From Betaproteobacteria bacterium (GTDB taxonomy: Bacteria > Pseudomonadota > Gammaproteobacteria > Burkholderiales > Burkholderiaceae_C): a stretch of 34,828 bases of DNA. Below, piece by piece: positions 1-8,074 of this stretch. The notes under the pieces are model-generated. The model had not been told where the DNA came from. It saw nothing but the letters and a program-made list of their open reading frames with translations, and searched no databases. The stretch spans positions 1-34,828 of the forward strand of contig JANYKR010000282.1 in the NCBI GenBank assembly GCA_025358155.1. The letters are read 5' to 3'. The position numbers and the translations under genes were made by a program. Position 1 is the first letter of the stretch; each line of letters begins with the position of its first letter.

Positions 1-2850
1 GCTGGCCCGCACCGCGCAGTACTTGAACTCGGGGATCTTGGCCACCGGGTCGAGCGCGGGGTTGGTCAGCTGGTTGATCGCTGCCTCGAACCAGCAAAAG
101 GCGACAAACACCGTGCCGGGCGGCGAACTGTCGTCGGCGCGGGCGTACAGCGTGACCTGGCCCCGGCGTGAGGTCAGGGTCACCGTCTGGCCCGGGCTGA
201 TGCCCAGCGCGGCCAGGTCTTGCGGATGCATCAGCGCAACCGGGTCGGGCTCGATGGCGTCGAGCACGCCGGATCGGCGGGTCATACTGCCGGTGTGCCA
301 GTGCTCCAGCTGGCGGCCGGTGATCAGCACCAGCGGGTAGTCGGCATCGGGCCGCTCGTTGGCCGGGATGATGTCGGCCGGCACAAACCGCCCCCGGCCG
401 CTGGCGGTGGGGAAGTGCTCGGTGAATACCACCGGCTGGCCCGGGTCGCTCTCGGTCTCGCAGGGGTAGGTCACGGCCTGCTCGGCCTGCAATCGGGCCC
501 AGCTGATGCCGGCAATACTGGGCATGGCGCGCCGCATCTCCTCGAACACCCGGCCGGCGGCGGCTGCGCCGTCACCCTGCACCGGCCCGTAGGCCGACCA
601 GTCCAGGCCGAGTTGCCGGGCCAGATCGATCAAGATCGACAGGTCGAGCCGGGCCTGGCCCGGCGGCTTGAGCACCTGGCGGCCGAGCTGCAAGGTGCGG
701 TCGGTGTTGGTGAAGCTGCCGGTCTTCTCGGCAAAGGCCGAGGCCGGCAGCACCACGTCGGCCAGTGCCGCCGTCTCGGTCAGGAACAGGTCTTGCACGA
801 CCAGCATCTGCAGGCTGGCCAGCGCGTGCCGGGCCTGGGTGGCATCCGGGTCGCTCATGGCCGGGTTTTCGCCCATGATCAGCATGCCTTTGACCTGGCC
901 CGCCTCGATGGCGTGCATCACCTCCACCACGGTCAGGCCGGGCTGCGGGTCGAGCCTCGCCAGCGGCACGCCCCAGACGGCGGCAAAGCGGGCCTGCACG
1001 GCCGGGTTGTCCACCCGCTGGTAGTCGGGATACATCATTGGGATCAGGCCGGCGTCGCTGGCGCCTTGCACGTTGTTTTGGCCGCGCAAGGGGTGCAGGC
1101 CGGTGCCGGGCCGGCCGATCTGGCCGGTCATCAGCGCCAGCGCGATCAGGCAGCGGGCGTTGTCGGTGCCGTGGATGTGCTGGCTGACACCCATGCCCCA
1201 GAGGATCATCGACGCCCGGCTGCTGGCGTACAGCCGCGCCACGCTGCGGATCGTCTCGGCCGGGATGCCGCAAATCGGCGCCATCAACTCGGGGCAGTAG
1301 CCGCGCAGGTTGTGCACCAGCCCGGCGTAGCCCTCGGTACGGGTCTCGATGAAGCCGGCGTCCACCAGGCCTTCTTCAACGATGACGAACATCATCGCGT
1401 TGAGCAGCGCCACATCGGTATCGGGTTTGAAGGCGAGGTGGTGCTTGGCGATGCGCACGAGGTCGCTCTTGCGCGGGTCCAGCACTACCAGCTCGGTGCC
1501 GCGCTCGACCGCGTTCTTGATCCAGGTGGCCGCCACCGGGTGGTTGACGCTCGGGTTGGCGCCGATGACGATAACCACCTGGGCCTGCAGCACGTCCATC
1601 ACCGGGTTGCTGACCGCACCCGACCCCAGCCCTTCGAGCAGCGCGGCGACGCTGGAGGCATGGCAGAGCCGGGTGCAGTGGTCGACGTTGTTGCTGCCAA
1701 AGCCCAGCCGCACCAGCTTCTGGAACAAAAAGGCCTCTTCGTTGCTGCCCTTGGCCGAGCCAAAACCGGCCAGTGCCTTGGGGCCACGTTGGTCGCGGAT
1801 CTGGCGCAGCGTGCCGCCGGCCAGCGCCAGCGCTTCGTCCCAGCTGGCTTCGCGAAAGGCGCTGCGCCAGTCTTGCGGCGCCAGATCGGCACGCTTGGGT
1901 ACGCCGGGTAGGCGGATCAAGGGGACGGTCAATCGCTGGGGGTGTCGCACGTAGTCAAAACCGTAGCGGCCCTTGACGCACAAGCGGCCCCGGTTGGCCG
2001 GGCCGTTGCGGCCTTCGACAAACAGGATTTTTTCGTCCTTGACGTGGTAGATCAGCTGGCAGCCCACGCCGCAGTACGGGCAGAGTGAATCGACGCTGCG
2101 GTCGGGCACCTGCGCAGCGGCTCGGGCAGCCGGCGCCAGCGCGCCGGTGGGGCAGGCCTGCACACACTCGCCGCAGCCGACGCAGGTGGACGCGCCGAGA
2201 GAGTCGTCCATGTCGAAAACGATCTTGGCCTGGCCGCCGCTGTAGGCCAGGCCGATGACGCCGTTACCCTGGCTCTCGCGGCAGGCACGCACGCAGCGGG
2301 TGCACTGGATGCAGGCCGCCAGGTTGACGGCGATGGCGGGGTGCGACAGGTCGGCTGCGGGCTGGGTTTGTGGCAGGAATGGGGGAGTGGATCGGGGCGC
2401 GAATTGAGGCGCGGATCGAGGTGCAAACCGAGGTCGGCCCAGGCCCAGATTTTCGGCCCATTCGTCGACCTCGTTGTGCCGGGTCAGCGGTGTCTCGGGC
2501 AGGTCGCTCTGCAGCAACTCCAGCACCATCCGCTGCGCCTGGCGGGCCCTGGGGCTGGCGCTGGCCACGACCATGCCGGGCGTGGGCGCACGGCAGCAGG
2601 CGGCGGCCAGCACCCTCTCGCCTTCTATCTCGACCATGCAGGCCCGGCAGTTGCCCACCGAGCGCAAGCCGCCGCTGGCGCACAGGCGCGGCACGCTGGC
2701 GCCGCTGCGGTCGGCCACGTCGAGCAGGCTCTCGCCTGGCGCTGCCGCTACCGGCTGGCCGTCCAGCAAGAACGGGATCGTCAGCGGGCCGGCGGGGATG
2801 TCCGTCTCGTGCAACCCGTCGGTCTTTTGGGTCGTGGGGGTTGAACTCAT
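1..2850 (-). CDS. fdsA: NAD-dependent formate dehydrogenase, alpha (catalytic) subunit, 3' end cut by window edge
   Basis: Oxidises formate to CO2 at a bis-MGD molybdenum (or tungsten) centre and passes electrons through iron-sulfur clusters to the NAD-reducing beta subunit in the cytoplasm. 950 codons are visible; the frame is still open at base 1, and the text there (..IPEFKYCAVRA) is typical of the last residues of this family, so only a few codons should be missing. N-terminal [2Fe-2S] domain with C57, C68, C71 and C85 or C86; two ferredoxin-type [4Fe-4S] motifs (C180/183/186/190 and C223/226/229/233); the Mo-domain cluster C257/260/264/291; then the motif RLCHASS with C396 as the predicted metal ligand in place of selenocysteine, and H397. 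The start ATG (2848-2850) overlaps the stop of the upstream fused beta gene as ATGA, indicating translational coupling. A proline-rich linker at residues 139-160 comes from a roughly 24-bp DNA repeat. The small delta subunit and the fdhD-type maturation gene are not seen. Confidence 0.95.
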   Translation of the reverse strand, partial: MSSTPTTQKTDGLHETDIPAGPLTIPFLLDGQPVAAAPGESLLDVADRSGASVPRLCASGGLRSVGNCRACMVEIEGERVLAAACCRAPTPGMVVASASPRARQAQRMVLELLQSDLPETPLTRHNEVDEWAENLGLGRPRFAPRSAPQFAPRSTPPFLPQTQPAADLSHPAIAVNLAACIQCTRCVRACRESQGNGVIGLAYSGGQAKIVFDMDDSLGASTCVGCGECVQACPTGALAPAARAAAQVPDRSVDSLCPYCGVGCQLIYHVKDEKILFVEGRNGPANRGRLCVKGRYGFDYVRHPQRLTVPLIRLPGVPKRADLAPQDWRSAFREASWDEALALAGGTLRQIRDQRGPKALAGFGSAKGSNEEAFLFQKLVRLGFGSNNVDHCTRLCHASSVAALLEGLGSGAVSNPVMDVLQAQVVIVIGANPSVNHPVAATWIKNAVERGTELVVLDPRKSDLVRIAKHHLAFKPDTDVALLNAMMFVIVEEGLVDAGFIETRTEGYAGLVHNLRGYCPELMAPICGIPAETIRSVARLYASSRASMILWGMGVSQHIHGTDNARCLIALALMTGQIGRPGTGLHPLRGQNNVQGASDAGLIPMMYPDYQRVDNPAVQARFAAVWGVPLARLDPQPGLTVVEVMHAIEAGQVKGMLIMGENPAMSDPDATQARHALASLQMLVVQDLFLTETAALADVVLPASAFAEKTGSFTNTDRTLQLGRQVLKPPGQARLDLSILIDLARQLGLDWSAYGPVQGDGAAAAGRVFEEMRRAMPSIAGISWARLQAEQAVTYPCETESDPGQPVVFTEHFPTASGRGRFVPADIIPANERPDADYPLVLITGRQLEHWHTGSMTRRSGVLDAIEPDPVALMHPQDLAALGISPGQTVTLTSRRGQVTLYARADDSSPPGTVFVAFCWFEAAINQLTNPALDPVAKIPEFKYCAVRAS
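2387..2434. repeat. two imperfect 24-bp copies inside fdsA
   Basis: Two adjacent copies (2387-2410 and 2411-2434) match at about 17 of 24 positions. Read in the fdsA frame they give a doubled Arg/Phe/Ala/Pro/Ser pattern in the linker between the 2Fe-2S domain and the first 4Fe-4S motif. The unit is a multiple of three, so the reading frame is kept. Confidence 0.6.
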
Positions 2851-4637
2851 GGCTGATTCAACTCGTGCGCGAAGTACTGGATCACGCAATCCACCGGGTT
2901 CGGCGCGGCCTGGCCCAGCCCGCAGATCGACGCGTCCCGCATCACCTGCGACAGGTCGGCCAGCAGCGCCAGGTCCCACTGCGGCTGCTCGATCAAGGCG
3001 CTGGCCTTGACGGTGCCGACCCGGCAAGGCGTGCACTGGCCGCAGCTCTCGTGGGCAAAAAACCGCATCATGCTGCGGGCCGCATCGACGGCCGTGTCCT
3101 GGTGGTTTGCGCTGGATGACAGCACGATCACCGCCGCCGAGCCGATGAAGCTGCCGTGCGGCTGCAAGGTGTCAAATTCCAGCGGCACATCGGCCAAGCG
3201 CGCCGGCAAGATGCCGCCCGACGCACCGCCCGGCAAGTAGGCGTAGAGCGTGTGGCCGGGCAGCATGCCGCCGCAGTGCTCATCCACCAGTTGCTGCAGC
3301 GTGATGCCTGCCGGCGCCAGCTTGACCCCCGGCTGCTGCACCCGGCCCGACACCGAGTAGCGCCGCAAGCCTTTGCGGCCATGGCGGCCGTGGCTGGCAA
3401 AGGCCGCCTCGCCCTTGTGCAGCAGCTCAGGCACCCAGAACAGGGTCTCGAAGTTGTGTTGCAGCGTGGGCCGCCCAAACAAGCCCACTTGCGCGAGGTA
3501 GGGCGGGCGCAGCCTTGGCAAACCGCGTTTGCCTTCGATCGATTCGATCATGGCCGACTCTTCACCGCAGATGTAGGCGCCAGCACCACGGCGCAGCTCT
3601 ATCAGGGGCAGTTCGGGCAGCCAGTCGGCCGCGCGCAGCTTGGCCAGCTCGGCCTGCAGCAGGGCACGGCCGGCGTGGTACTCGTCGCGCAGGTAGAGGT
3701 AGACGGCTTGCACACCCACCGCCCAGGCCGCGATCAGCATGCCCTCCAGAAACCGGTGCGGGTCGCGCTCCAGCAGCACCCGGTCCTTGAAGGTGCCGGG
3801 CTCGCCCTCGTCGATGTTGACGGCCATCAGCCGCGGGCCCGGCTCTGCCCTGACGATGCGCCACTTGCGGCCGGCCGGAAAGCCGGCGCCGCCCAGGCCA
3901 CGCAGGCCGGCGTCGTCCAAGGCCTGGATCACAGACTCGGCGTCGCGTCGGCCTTCAACACAGTCGCGCAGCAGGCGGTAGCCACCCTCGGCGGTGTAGG
4001 CGGCCAGGTCTATGGCCGGCGCGCTACCGGGCTGGGGCCCGGCCTGGGTGCGGCCGGCTTGCACGGTCTCGACCACCTGGTTCACCGTGGCACGCGCCAG
4101 CGCATGCTGGTGCACCACCACCGCGGGGGCCTGCTCGCAGCGGCCAACGCAGGGCGCCGGGATCACGCGTACCTCGGGGCCCAGCAGCGCGGGCAGCTTT
4201 TGCAGCAATGTTTCAGCGCCGGCCAACTGGCATGACAAGCTGTTGCAGACGCGCACCGTCAGGCGGGGCGCCGGCGGCACACGGCCCTCGGCGTCCTCGT
4301 GCACCAGGTCAAAGTGGTGGTAAAAGCTCGCCACCTCAAACACCTCGGTTTGAGGCAGCCGCAGGGCTTGCGCCAGCGCCGCCAGATGCGGCGTGCCCAG
4401 CTGGCCGAAGTGGTCTTGCAGGCGGTGCAGGTATTCGATCAGCAGGTCACGCCGGTACGGACCCGGGCCGATCAGGTGCAAGACCTCGGCCAGTGCGCCA
4501 GCCGCCACTTGTCGGCCTTTGGGGGCCTGGCGCTTGCGCTGTCGGCTTGCGCCGCCAGCAGCATCAAGGATAGGGATCACCCCCCGGCTCGAGTCGGGTG
4601 TGGGGCCTTGCAGCGGACTGTCTTCAATGGGGGTCAT
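2847..4637 (-). CDS. fused formate dehydrogenase gamma-beta subunit (NuoE-like + NuoF-like)
   Basis: NAD-reducing flavoprotein subunit of the formate dehydrogenase; takes electrons from the alpha subunit and reduces NAD+. 596 residues with two domains that are separate proteins (FdsG and FdsB) in Cupriavidus-type enzymes. Residues about 45-195 are a thioredoxin-like NuoE/FdsG domain with [2Fe-2S] ligands C131, C136, C163, C167. Residues about 215-596 are a NuoF/FdsB domain with the FMN/NADH motif GLGGAGFPAGRKW (247-259), a GAGAYICGEE segment, and [4Fe-4S] ligands C532, C535, C538 and C572. The same fusion is known from two-subunit tungsten formate dehydrogenases such as Methylorubrum FDH1, so this enzyme may be of that type. 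The first 40 residues are not conserved and the ribosome site is weak, so the exact start is uncertain. It lies 53 bases after livF and overlaps fdsA by four bases. Confidence 0.93.
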   Translation of the reverse strand: MTPIEDSPLQGPTPDSSRGVIPILDAAGGASRQRKRQAPKGRQVAAGALAEVLHLIGPGPYRRDLLIEYLHRLQDHFGQLGTPHLAALAQALRLPQTEVFEVASFYHHFDLVHEDAEGRVPPAPRLTVRVCNSLSCQLAGAETLLQKLPALLGPEVRVIPAPCVGRCEQAPAVVVHQHALARATVNQVVETVQAGRTQAGPQPGSAPAIDLAAYTAEGGYRLLRDCVEGRRDAESVIQALDDAGLRGLGGAGFPAGRKWRIVRAEPGPRLMAVNIDEGEPGTFKDRVLLERDPHRFLEGMLIAAWAVGVQAVYLYLRDEYHAGRALLQAELAKLRAADWLPELPLIELRRGAGAYICGEESAMIESIEGKRGLPRLRPPYLAQVGLFGRPTLQHNFETLFWVPELLHKGEAAFASHGRHGRKGLRRYSVSGRVQQPGVKLAPAGITLQQLVDEHCGGMLPGHTLYAYLPGGASGGILPARLADVPLEFDTLQPHGSFIGSAAVIVLSSSANHQDTAVDAARSMMRFFAHESCGQCTPCRVGTVKASALIEQPQWDLALLADLSQVMRDASICGLGQAAPNPVDCVIQYFAHELNQP

Positions 4638-4690
4638 GGGCGTCGGTCATGCGCAACTTGCGGCGGCAGGTGGAGGGTGCCAGCCGTTGA

Positions 4691-5419
4691 TCAAACGCCC
4701 AGAAACCCGGCCAGCTCAGGCCGATCTGCCAAGGCCTGCGAGCTGCCCGCCAGCACCACCTGGCCTTTTTGCAGCACCACGGCGCGGTCGCTCTGCGCCA
4801 GCACCTTGCCGTAGTCGCGGTCCACGATCAGGGTGGCGATGCCGTCCTGGCGGATCTGCCGGATCACCCGCCAGATCTCCACCACGATCAGCGGCGCCAG
4901 GCCTTCGGTGGCCTCGTCCAGGATGATCAGCTCGGGCTGGGTCATCAGCGCGCGGCCTATCGACAGCATCTGCTGCTCGCCGCCCGACAACTGGTTGCCC
5001 AGGTGGGTCAGGCGCTCGGCCAGCCGAGGGAAGGTGTGCAGCACCCGCTCAAAAGTCCAGGCGCTGGCGGCAGGCTTGCCGGCTTGCTCGGGTGTTCTGG
5101 CGGCCATCACCAGGTTTTCACGCACCGTCAGGTTCGGGAACACGCCTCGGCCCTCGGGCACGTAGGCCACACCCCGGCGTGCCACCTCGTGCGGCCTGGC
5201 CTTGGACAGGTCAGCACCGAACAAATGGATGCGGCCGTCGCGCTGCGCCACATGGCCCAGCAGCGTGCGGATCAGCGTGCTCTTGCCCATGCCATTGCGA
5301 CCCAGCAAACCCACGGTCTCGCCCCGGGCAATCGTCAGGTCGACGCCGTGCAACACATGGCTGGAACCGTACCAGGCGTGGATGCCCTGGGCGTCGAGGA
5401 TCAAGTCTTGCCGCGTCAT
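4691..5419 (-). CDS. livF: branched-chain-type ABC transporter ATP-binding protein LivF
   Basis: One of two ATPases of an importer of the LivFGHMJ (branched-chain amino acid and aromatic acid) family, working at the inner face of the membrane. 242 residues from the chosen ATG, which begins one base after the livG stop (TGAGATG); a longer frame upstream lies within livG and adds no family sequence. Walker A GRNGMGKST at about 40-48, signature LSGGEQQ, Walker B IILDEATEGLAP. The usual H-loop region reads IVDRDY, consistent with LivF proteins that lack the canonical histidine. Its place between benzoate-CoA ligase and formate dehydrogenase genes suggests benzoate or a related aromatic acid as substrate; that is inference from context. 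Confidence 0.93.
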   Translation of the reverse strand: MTRQDLILDAQGIHAWYGSSHVLHGVDLTIARGETVGLLGRNGMGKSTLIRTLLGHVAQRDGRIHLFGADLSKARPHEVARRGVAYVPEGRGVFPNLTVRENLVMAARTPEQAGKPAASAWTFERVLHTFPRLAERLTHLGNQLSGGEQQMLSIGRALMTQPELIILDEATEGLAPLIVVEIWRVIRQIRQDGIATLIVDRDYGKVLAQSDRAVVLQKGQVVLAGSSQALADRPELAGFLGV

Positions 5420-5420
5420 C

Positions 5421-6170
5421 TCAGTGCCCACCCAGATAAGCCGATTGCACCTCGGCGCTGTTGCGCACAAAGTCGGGCGTGCCAGAGGCGATGACGGCGC
5501 CGTTGACCATCACGGTGATGCAGTCGGCCACCCGGAACACCGCGTCCATGTCGTGCTCCACCAGCAAGATGGCGTGGCGGGTCTTGAGCTCGGCCAGCAA
5601 GGCCAGCATGCGTTCGGTCTCTTCGGCGCCCATGCCAGCCAGAGGTTCGTCCAGCAACAACACCAGCGGCTGGGTGGCCAGGCACATCGCGATCTCGAGT
5701 TGGCGCTTCTGGCCGTGGCTCAGCAGCCCGGCGGTCTGGTCGAGCAGACCTTGCAGGCCGGCCCGGGAGGCGGCCTCGTGCGCGGCGGCCAGGCTGGTGG
5801 CGCAACGCGCAGCGTCTTGCCACCAGTGCCAGGGTTTTTGGGTTTGCGCCTGGGCCGCCAGGCGGCAGTTCTCCAGCACCGTAAAGCTGGGGTAGATTGT
5901 GTTGCGCTGGTAGCTGCGGCCCAGGCCGGCGCGCGCGCGCCGGGGCTGGGTCCAGCCGGTCACGTCCTGGCCGAGCAGCTCGACCTGGCCCTCTGACGGC
6001 TCGATCTCGCCCGACAAGATGTTGATCAGGGTCGATTTGCCGGCGCCGTTGGTGCCGATCACACCGTGCACGCTGCCGCGTTGCAAGTCCAGTGAAACCT
6101 GGTTGACGGCCGTCAGCCCGCCCCAGCGGCGGGTGATGCCACGGCCGCGCAGCAAGATATCGGTGCTCAT
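5421..6170 (-). CDS. livG: branched-chain-type ABC transporter ATP-binding protein LivG
   Basis: Second ATPase of the same importer, 249 residues. Walker A GTNGAGKST, signature LSHGQKRQLE, Walker B VLLLDEPLAGMG and H-loop ILLVEHDMD are all present, in the order expected for LivG. The start codon overlaps the livM stop by four bases (ATGA at 6167-6170), and its stop is one base from the livF start, so livM, livG and livF look translationally coupled. In such importers LivG and LivF form the nucleotide-binding heterodimer under LivH and LivM. Confidence 0.94.
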   Translation of the reverse strand: MSTDILLRGRGITRRWGGLTAVNQVSLDLQRGSVHGVIGTNGAGKSTLINILSGEIEPSEGQVELLGQDVTGWTQPRRARAGLGRSYQRNTIYPSFTVLENCRLAAQAQTQKPWHWWQDAARCATSLAAAHEAASRAGLQGLLDQTAGLLSHGQKRQLEIAMCLATQPLVLLLDEPLAGMGAEETERMLALLAELKTRHAILLVEHDMDAVFRVADCITVMVNGAVIASGTPDFVRNSAEVQSAYLGGH

Positions 6171-7180
6171 GACTGGCCCGCGGCCACTTCAGCCACGTCG
6201 GCCCGGCGCGACGCGCGCCCGACCCGCCGCTCCCGCCACTGCCCCGGCAAGCCCACCAGCCCGCGCGGCAGCAAGGCCACACTGACGATGATGGCCAAAC
6301 CCAGGCCCAGGTGCCAATGCTTGGCAAAGTTGCCGAAGATGGCCGCTGACTGGAACAACTCCTGCAGCAGCGCAAACGCAAAGGCACCGATCAGCGCCCC
6401 GCGCAAATGGCCGATGCCGCCCAGGATGATCATGATCAGCACTGCGCCGCTGAAATGCCAGCTCATCAGCTCAGGGTTCACAAAGCCGTCCTTGATCGCA
6501 AACAAGGCGCCCGCCAGGCCGGCGATACCGCCCGACACCGTGAATGCCGCCAGCTTGTACGGATAGGTCGCAAAGCCGGTGGCCCGCATGCGCTGCTCGT
6601 TGACCCGGATGCCGGCCAGCGCCCGCCCAAAACGGGACCGAGACAACAGCGCCAGAAAGCCAAACGCCCCGGCCAGCACAGCCAGGATGAAGCCGTACAG
6701 CACCAGCGGCTTGTCCAGGTCGATCAAGCGGCCCAGCACCGGTTTGCTGCCGAGGTAGATGCCGTCGGTGCCACCGCCCAGTGGCGTGTCGTGCACCACG
6801 TAGTAGGCCATCTGGGCAAAGGCCAGCGTCACCATGATGAAGTAAACCCCCTTGGTGCGCAGCGACAGCGCGCCCACCACCAGCGCGTAAAGCGCCGCAG
6901 CCAGGCTGGCCACCGGCAGCAGCCACAACAACGACGCCGGACCATCGGGCGGCGACATCAGCACCACGGCATAAGCGCCGATGCCAAAAAACGCCGCATG
7001 ACCAAAACACACCAGGCCCGCGCCGCCCACGAGCAACTCCAGGCTGAGCGCAAACAACGCAAAGATCATCGTCTTGCTCACCAGATCGATGCCAAAGCTG
7101 CCGGCCGCCAACGGGTACAGCGCCAGCAGCGTGAACACGGCGAGCACAAAAACCGCCTTGGGGGTGAATTGCGTCGTCAT
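6167..7180 (-). CDS. livM: branched-chain-type ABC transporter permease LivM
   Basis: Integral membrane permease, 337 residues, with about nine hydrophobic segments beginning at residue 10 and the conserved LivM stretches CFGHAAFFGIGAYA, SLRTKGVYFIMVTLAFAQM and GGIGHLRGALIGA. The C-terminal 25 residues are hydrophilic and Arg-rich. It pairs with LivH encoded four bases upstream. The predicted substrate, benzoate or a similar acid, rests on the box-pathway neighbourhood only. Confidence 0.94.
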   Translation of the reverse strand: MTTQFTPKAVFVLAVFTLLALYPLAAGSFGIDLVSKTMIFALFALSLELLVGGAGLVCFGHAAFFGIGAYAVVLMSPPDGPASLLWLLPVASLAAALYALVVGALSLRTKGVYFIMVTLAFAQMAYYVVHDTPLGGGTDGIYLGSKPVLGRLIDLDKPLVLYGFILAVLAGAFGFLALLSRSRFGRALAGIRVNEQRMRATGFATYPYKLAAFTVSGGIAGLAGALFAIKDGFVNPELMSWHFSGAVLIMIILGGIGHLRGALIGAFAFALLQELFQSAAIFGNFAKHWHLGLGLAIIVSVALLPRGLVGLPGQWRERRVGRASRRADVAEVAAGQS

Positions 7181-7184
7181 GGTC

Positions 7185-8066
7185 TCAACCGGCCTTGAAC
7201 AAACCGTCCGGCTTCCACAGCAGGATCAGGGCCATCAGCACATAGACCAGCACCCCCGCCGCCTGCGGCATCAGCACCTTGCCGAAGGTATCGACAAAGC
7301 CAATCAAAAGCGCCGCCACCAGCGCGCCACGGATCGAGCCGATGCCACCGATCACCACCACCACAAAGCAGATTATCAGCACCGAGCTGCCCATGCCCGG
7401 GTAGACGCTGCTCACCGGCGCAGCCACCATGCCGGCCAGCGCCGCAATCGCCACGCCGGCCGCAAACACCACCCGGTACAAGAACTTGATGTCGATGCCC
7501 AGGCTTTGCACCATCTCGCGGTTGCTGCTGCCCGCCCGGATCATCATGCCCAGCCGGGTGCGGGTGAAGACAAAGAACATGCCCAGCGCCAGCACGATGC
7601 AGACCGCCGAGATGAACAAGCGGTACACCGGGTAGGTCATCAACTCGCCCAACGGCAGGCTGCCAGCCAGCAAGGCGGGCACCGCCACGCCGTGCACGTC
7701 GTCGCCCACCAGCAGGCTGCGCAACTCCTCGAACACCAGGATCAGGCCGTAGGTCATCAGCACCTGCTGCAAATGCTCACGCTCGTACAAATAGCTGTAA
7801 AAAGCCCACTCCAGCCCGTAGCCCAGCAGCACGGCCAACACGGTGCCCACCGCCAGCACCGCAAAAAAGCCGCCACCAAAGCTCGACGCGACGACAGGCG
7901 ACAGCGCAAACGCCATGTAGGCGCCAATCATGTAGAAGCTGCCGTGCGCGAGGTTGATCACGCCCATGATGCCGAAGATCAGCGTCAGCCCGCTGGCCAC
8001 CAAAAACAGCAGCAGCCCGTACTGCAGCGAGTTCAGGCATTGGATGAGAAAGGTGGCGAGGTCCAT
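7185..8066 (-). CDS. livH: branched-chain-type ABC transporter permease LivH
   Basis: Integral membrane permease, 293 residues, with family stretches SGLTLIFGIMGVINLAHGSF near the N-terminus and GGIGSIRGALVAALLIGF near the C-terminus. I placed the start at ATG 8064-8066. The frame continues upstream to 8231, but that part is a Cys/Gly/Arg low-complexity read-through of the hexanucleotide repeat in the hydrolase gene and has no family likeness. Eight bases separate it from the hydrolase stop. No periplasmic binding protein gene of the LivJ type sits in this operon within the window. Confidence 0.93.
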   Translation of the reverse strand: MDLATFLIQCLNSLQYGLLLFLVASGLTLIFGIMGVINLAHGSFYMIGAYMAFALSPVVASSFGGGFFAVLAVGTVLAVLLGYGLEWAFYSYLYEREHLQQVLMTYGLILVFEELRSLLVGDDVHGVAVPALLAGSLPLGELMTYPVYRLFISAVCIVLALGMFFVFTRTRLGMMIRAGSSNREMVQSLGIDIKFLYRVVFAAGVAIAALAGMVAAPVSSVYPGMGSSVLIICFVVVVIGGIGSIRGALVAALLIGFVDTFGKVLMPQAAGVLVYVLMALILLWKPDGLFKAG

Positions 8067-8074
8067 GCGCGTGC

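Noticed and set aside
220-1911. 563-codon open frame on the plus strand
   Set aside because: Antisense to fdsA, His/Ala/Gly-rich with no family pattern; a by-product of GC-rich codon use.
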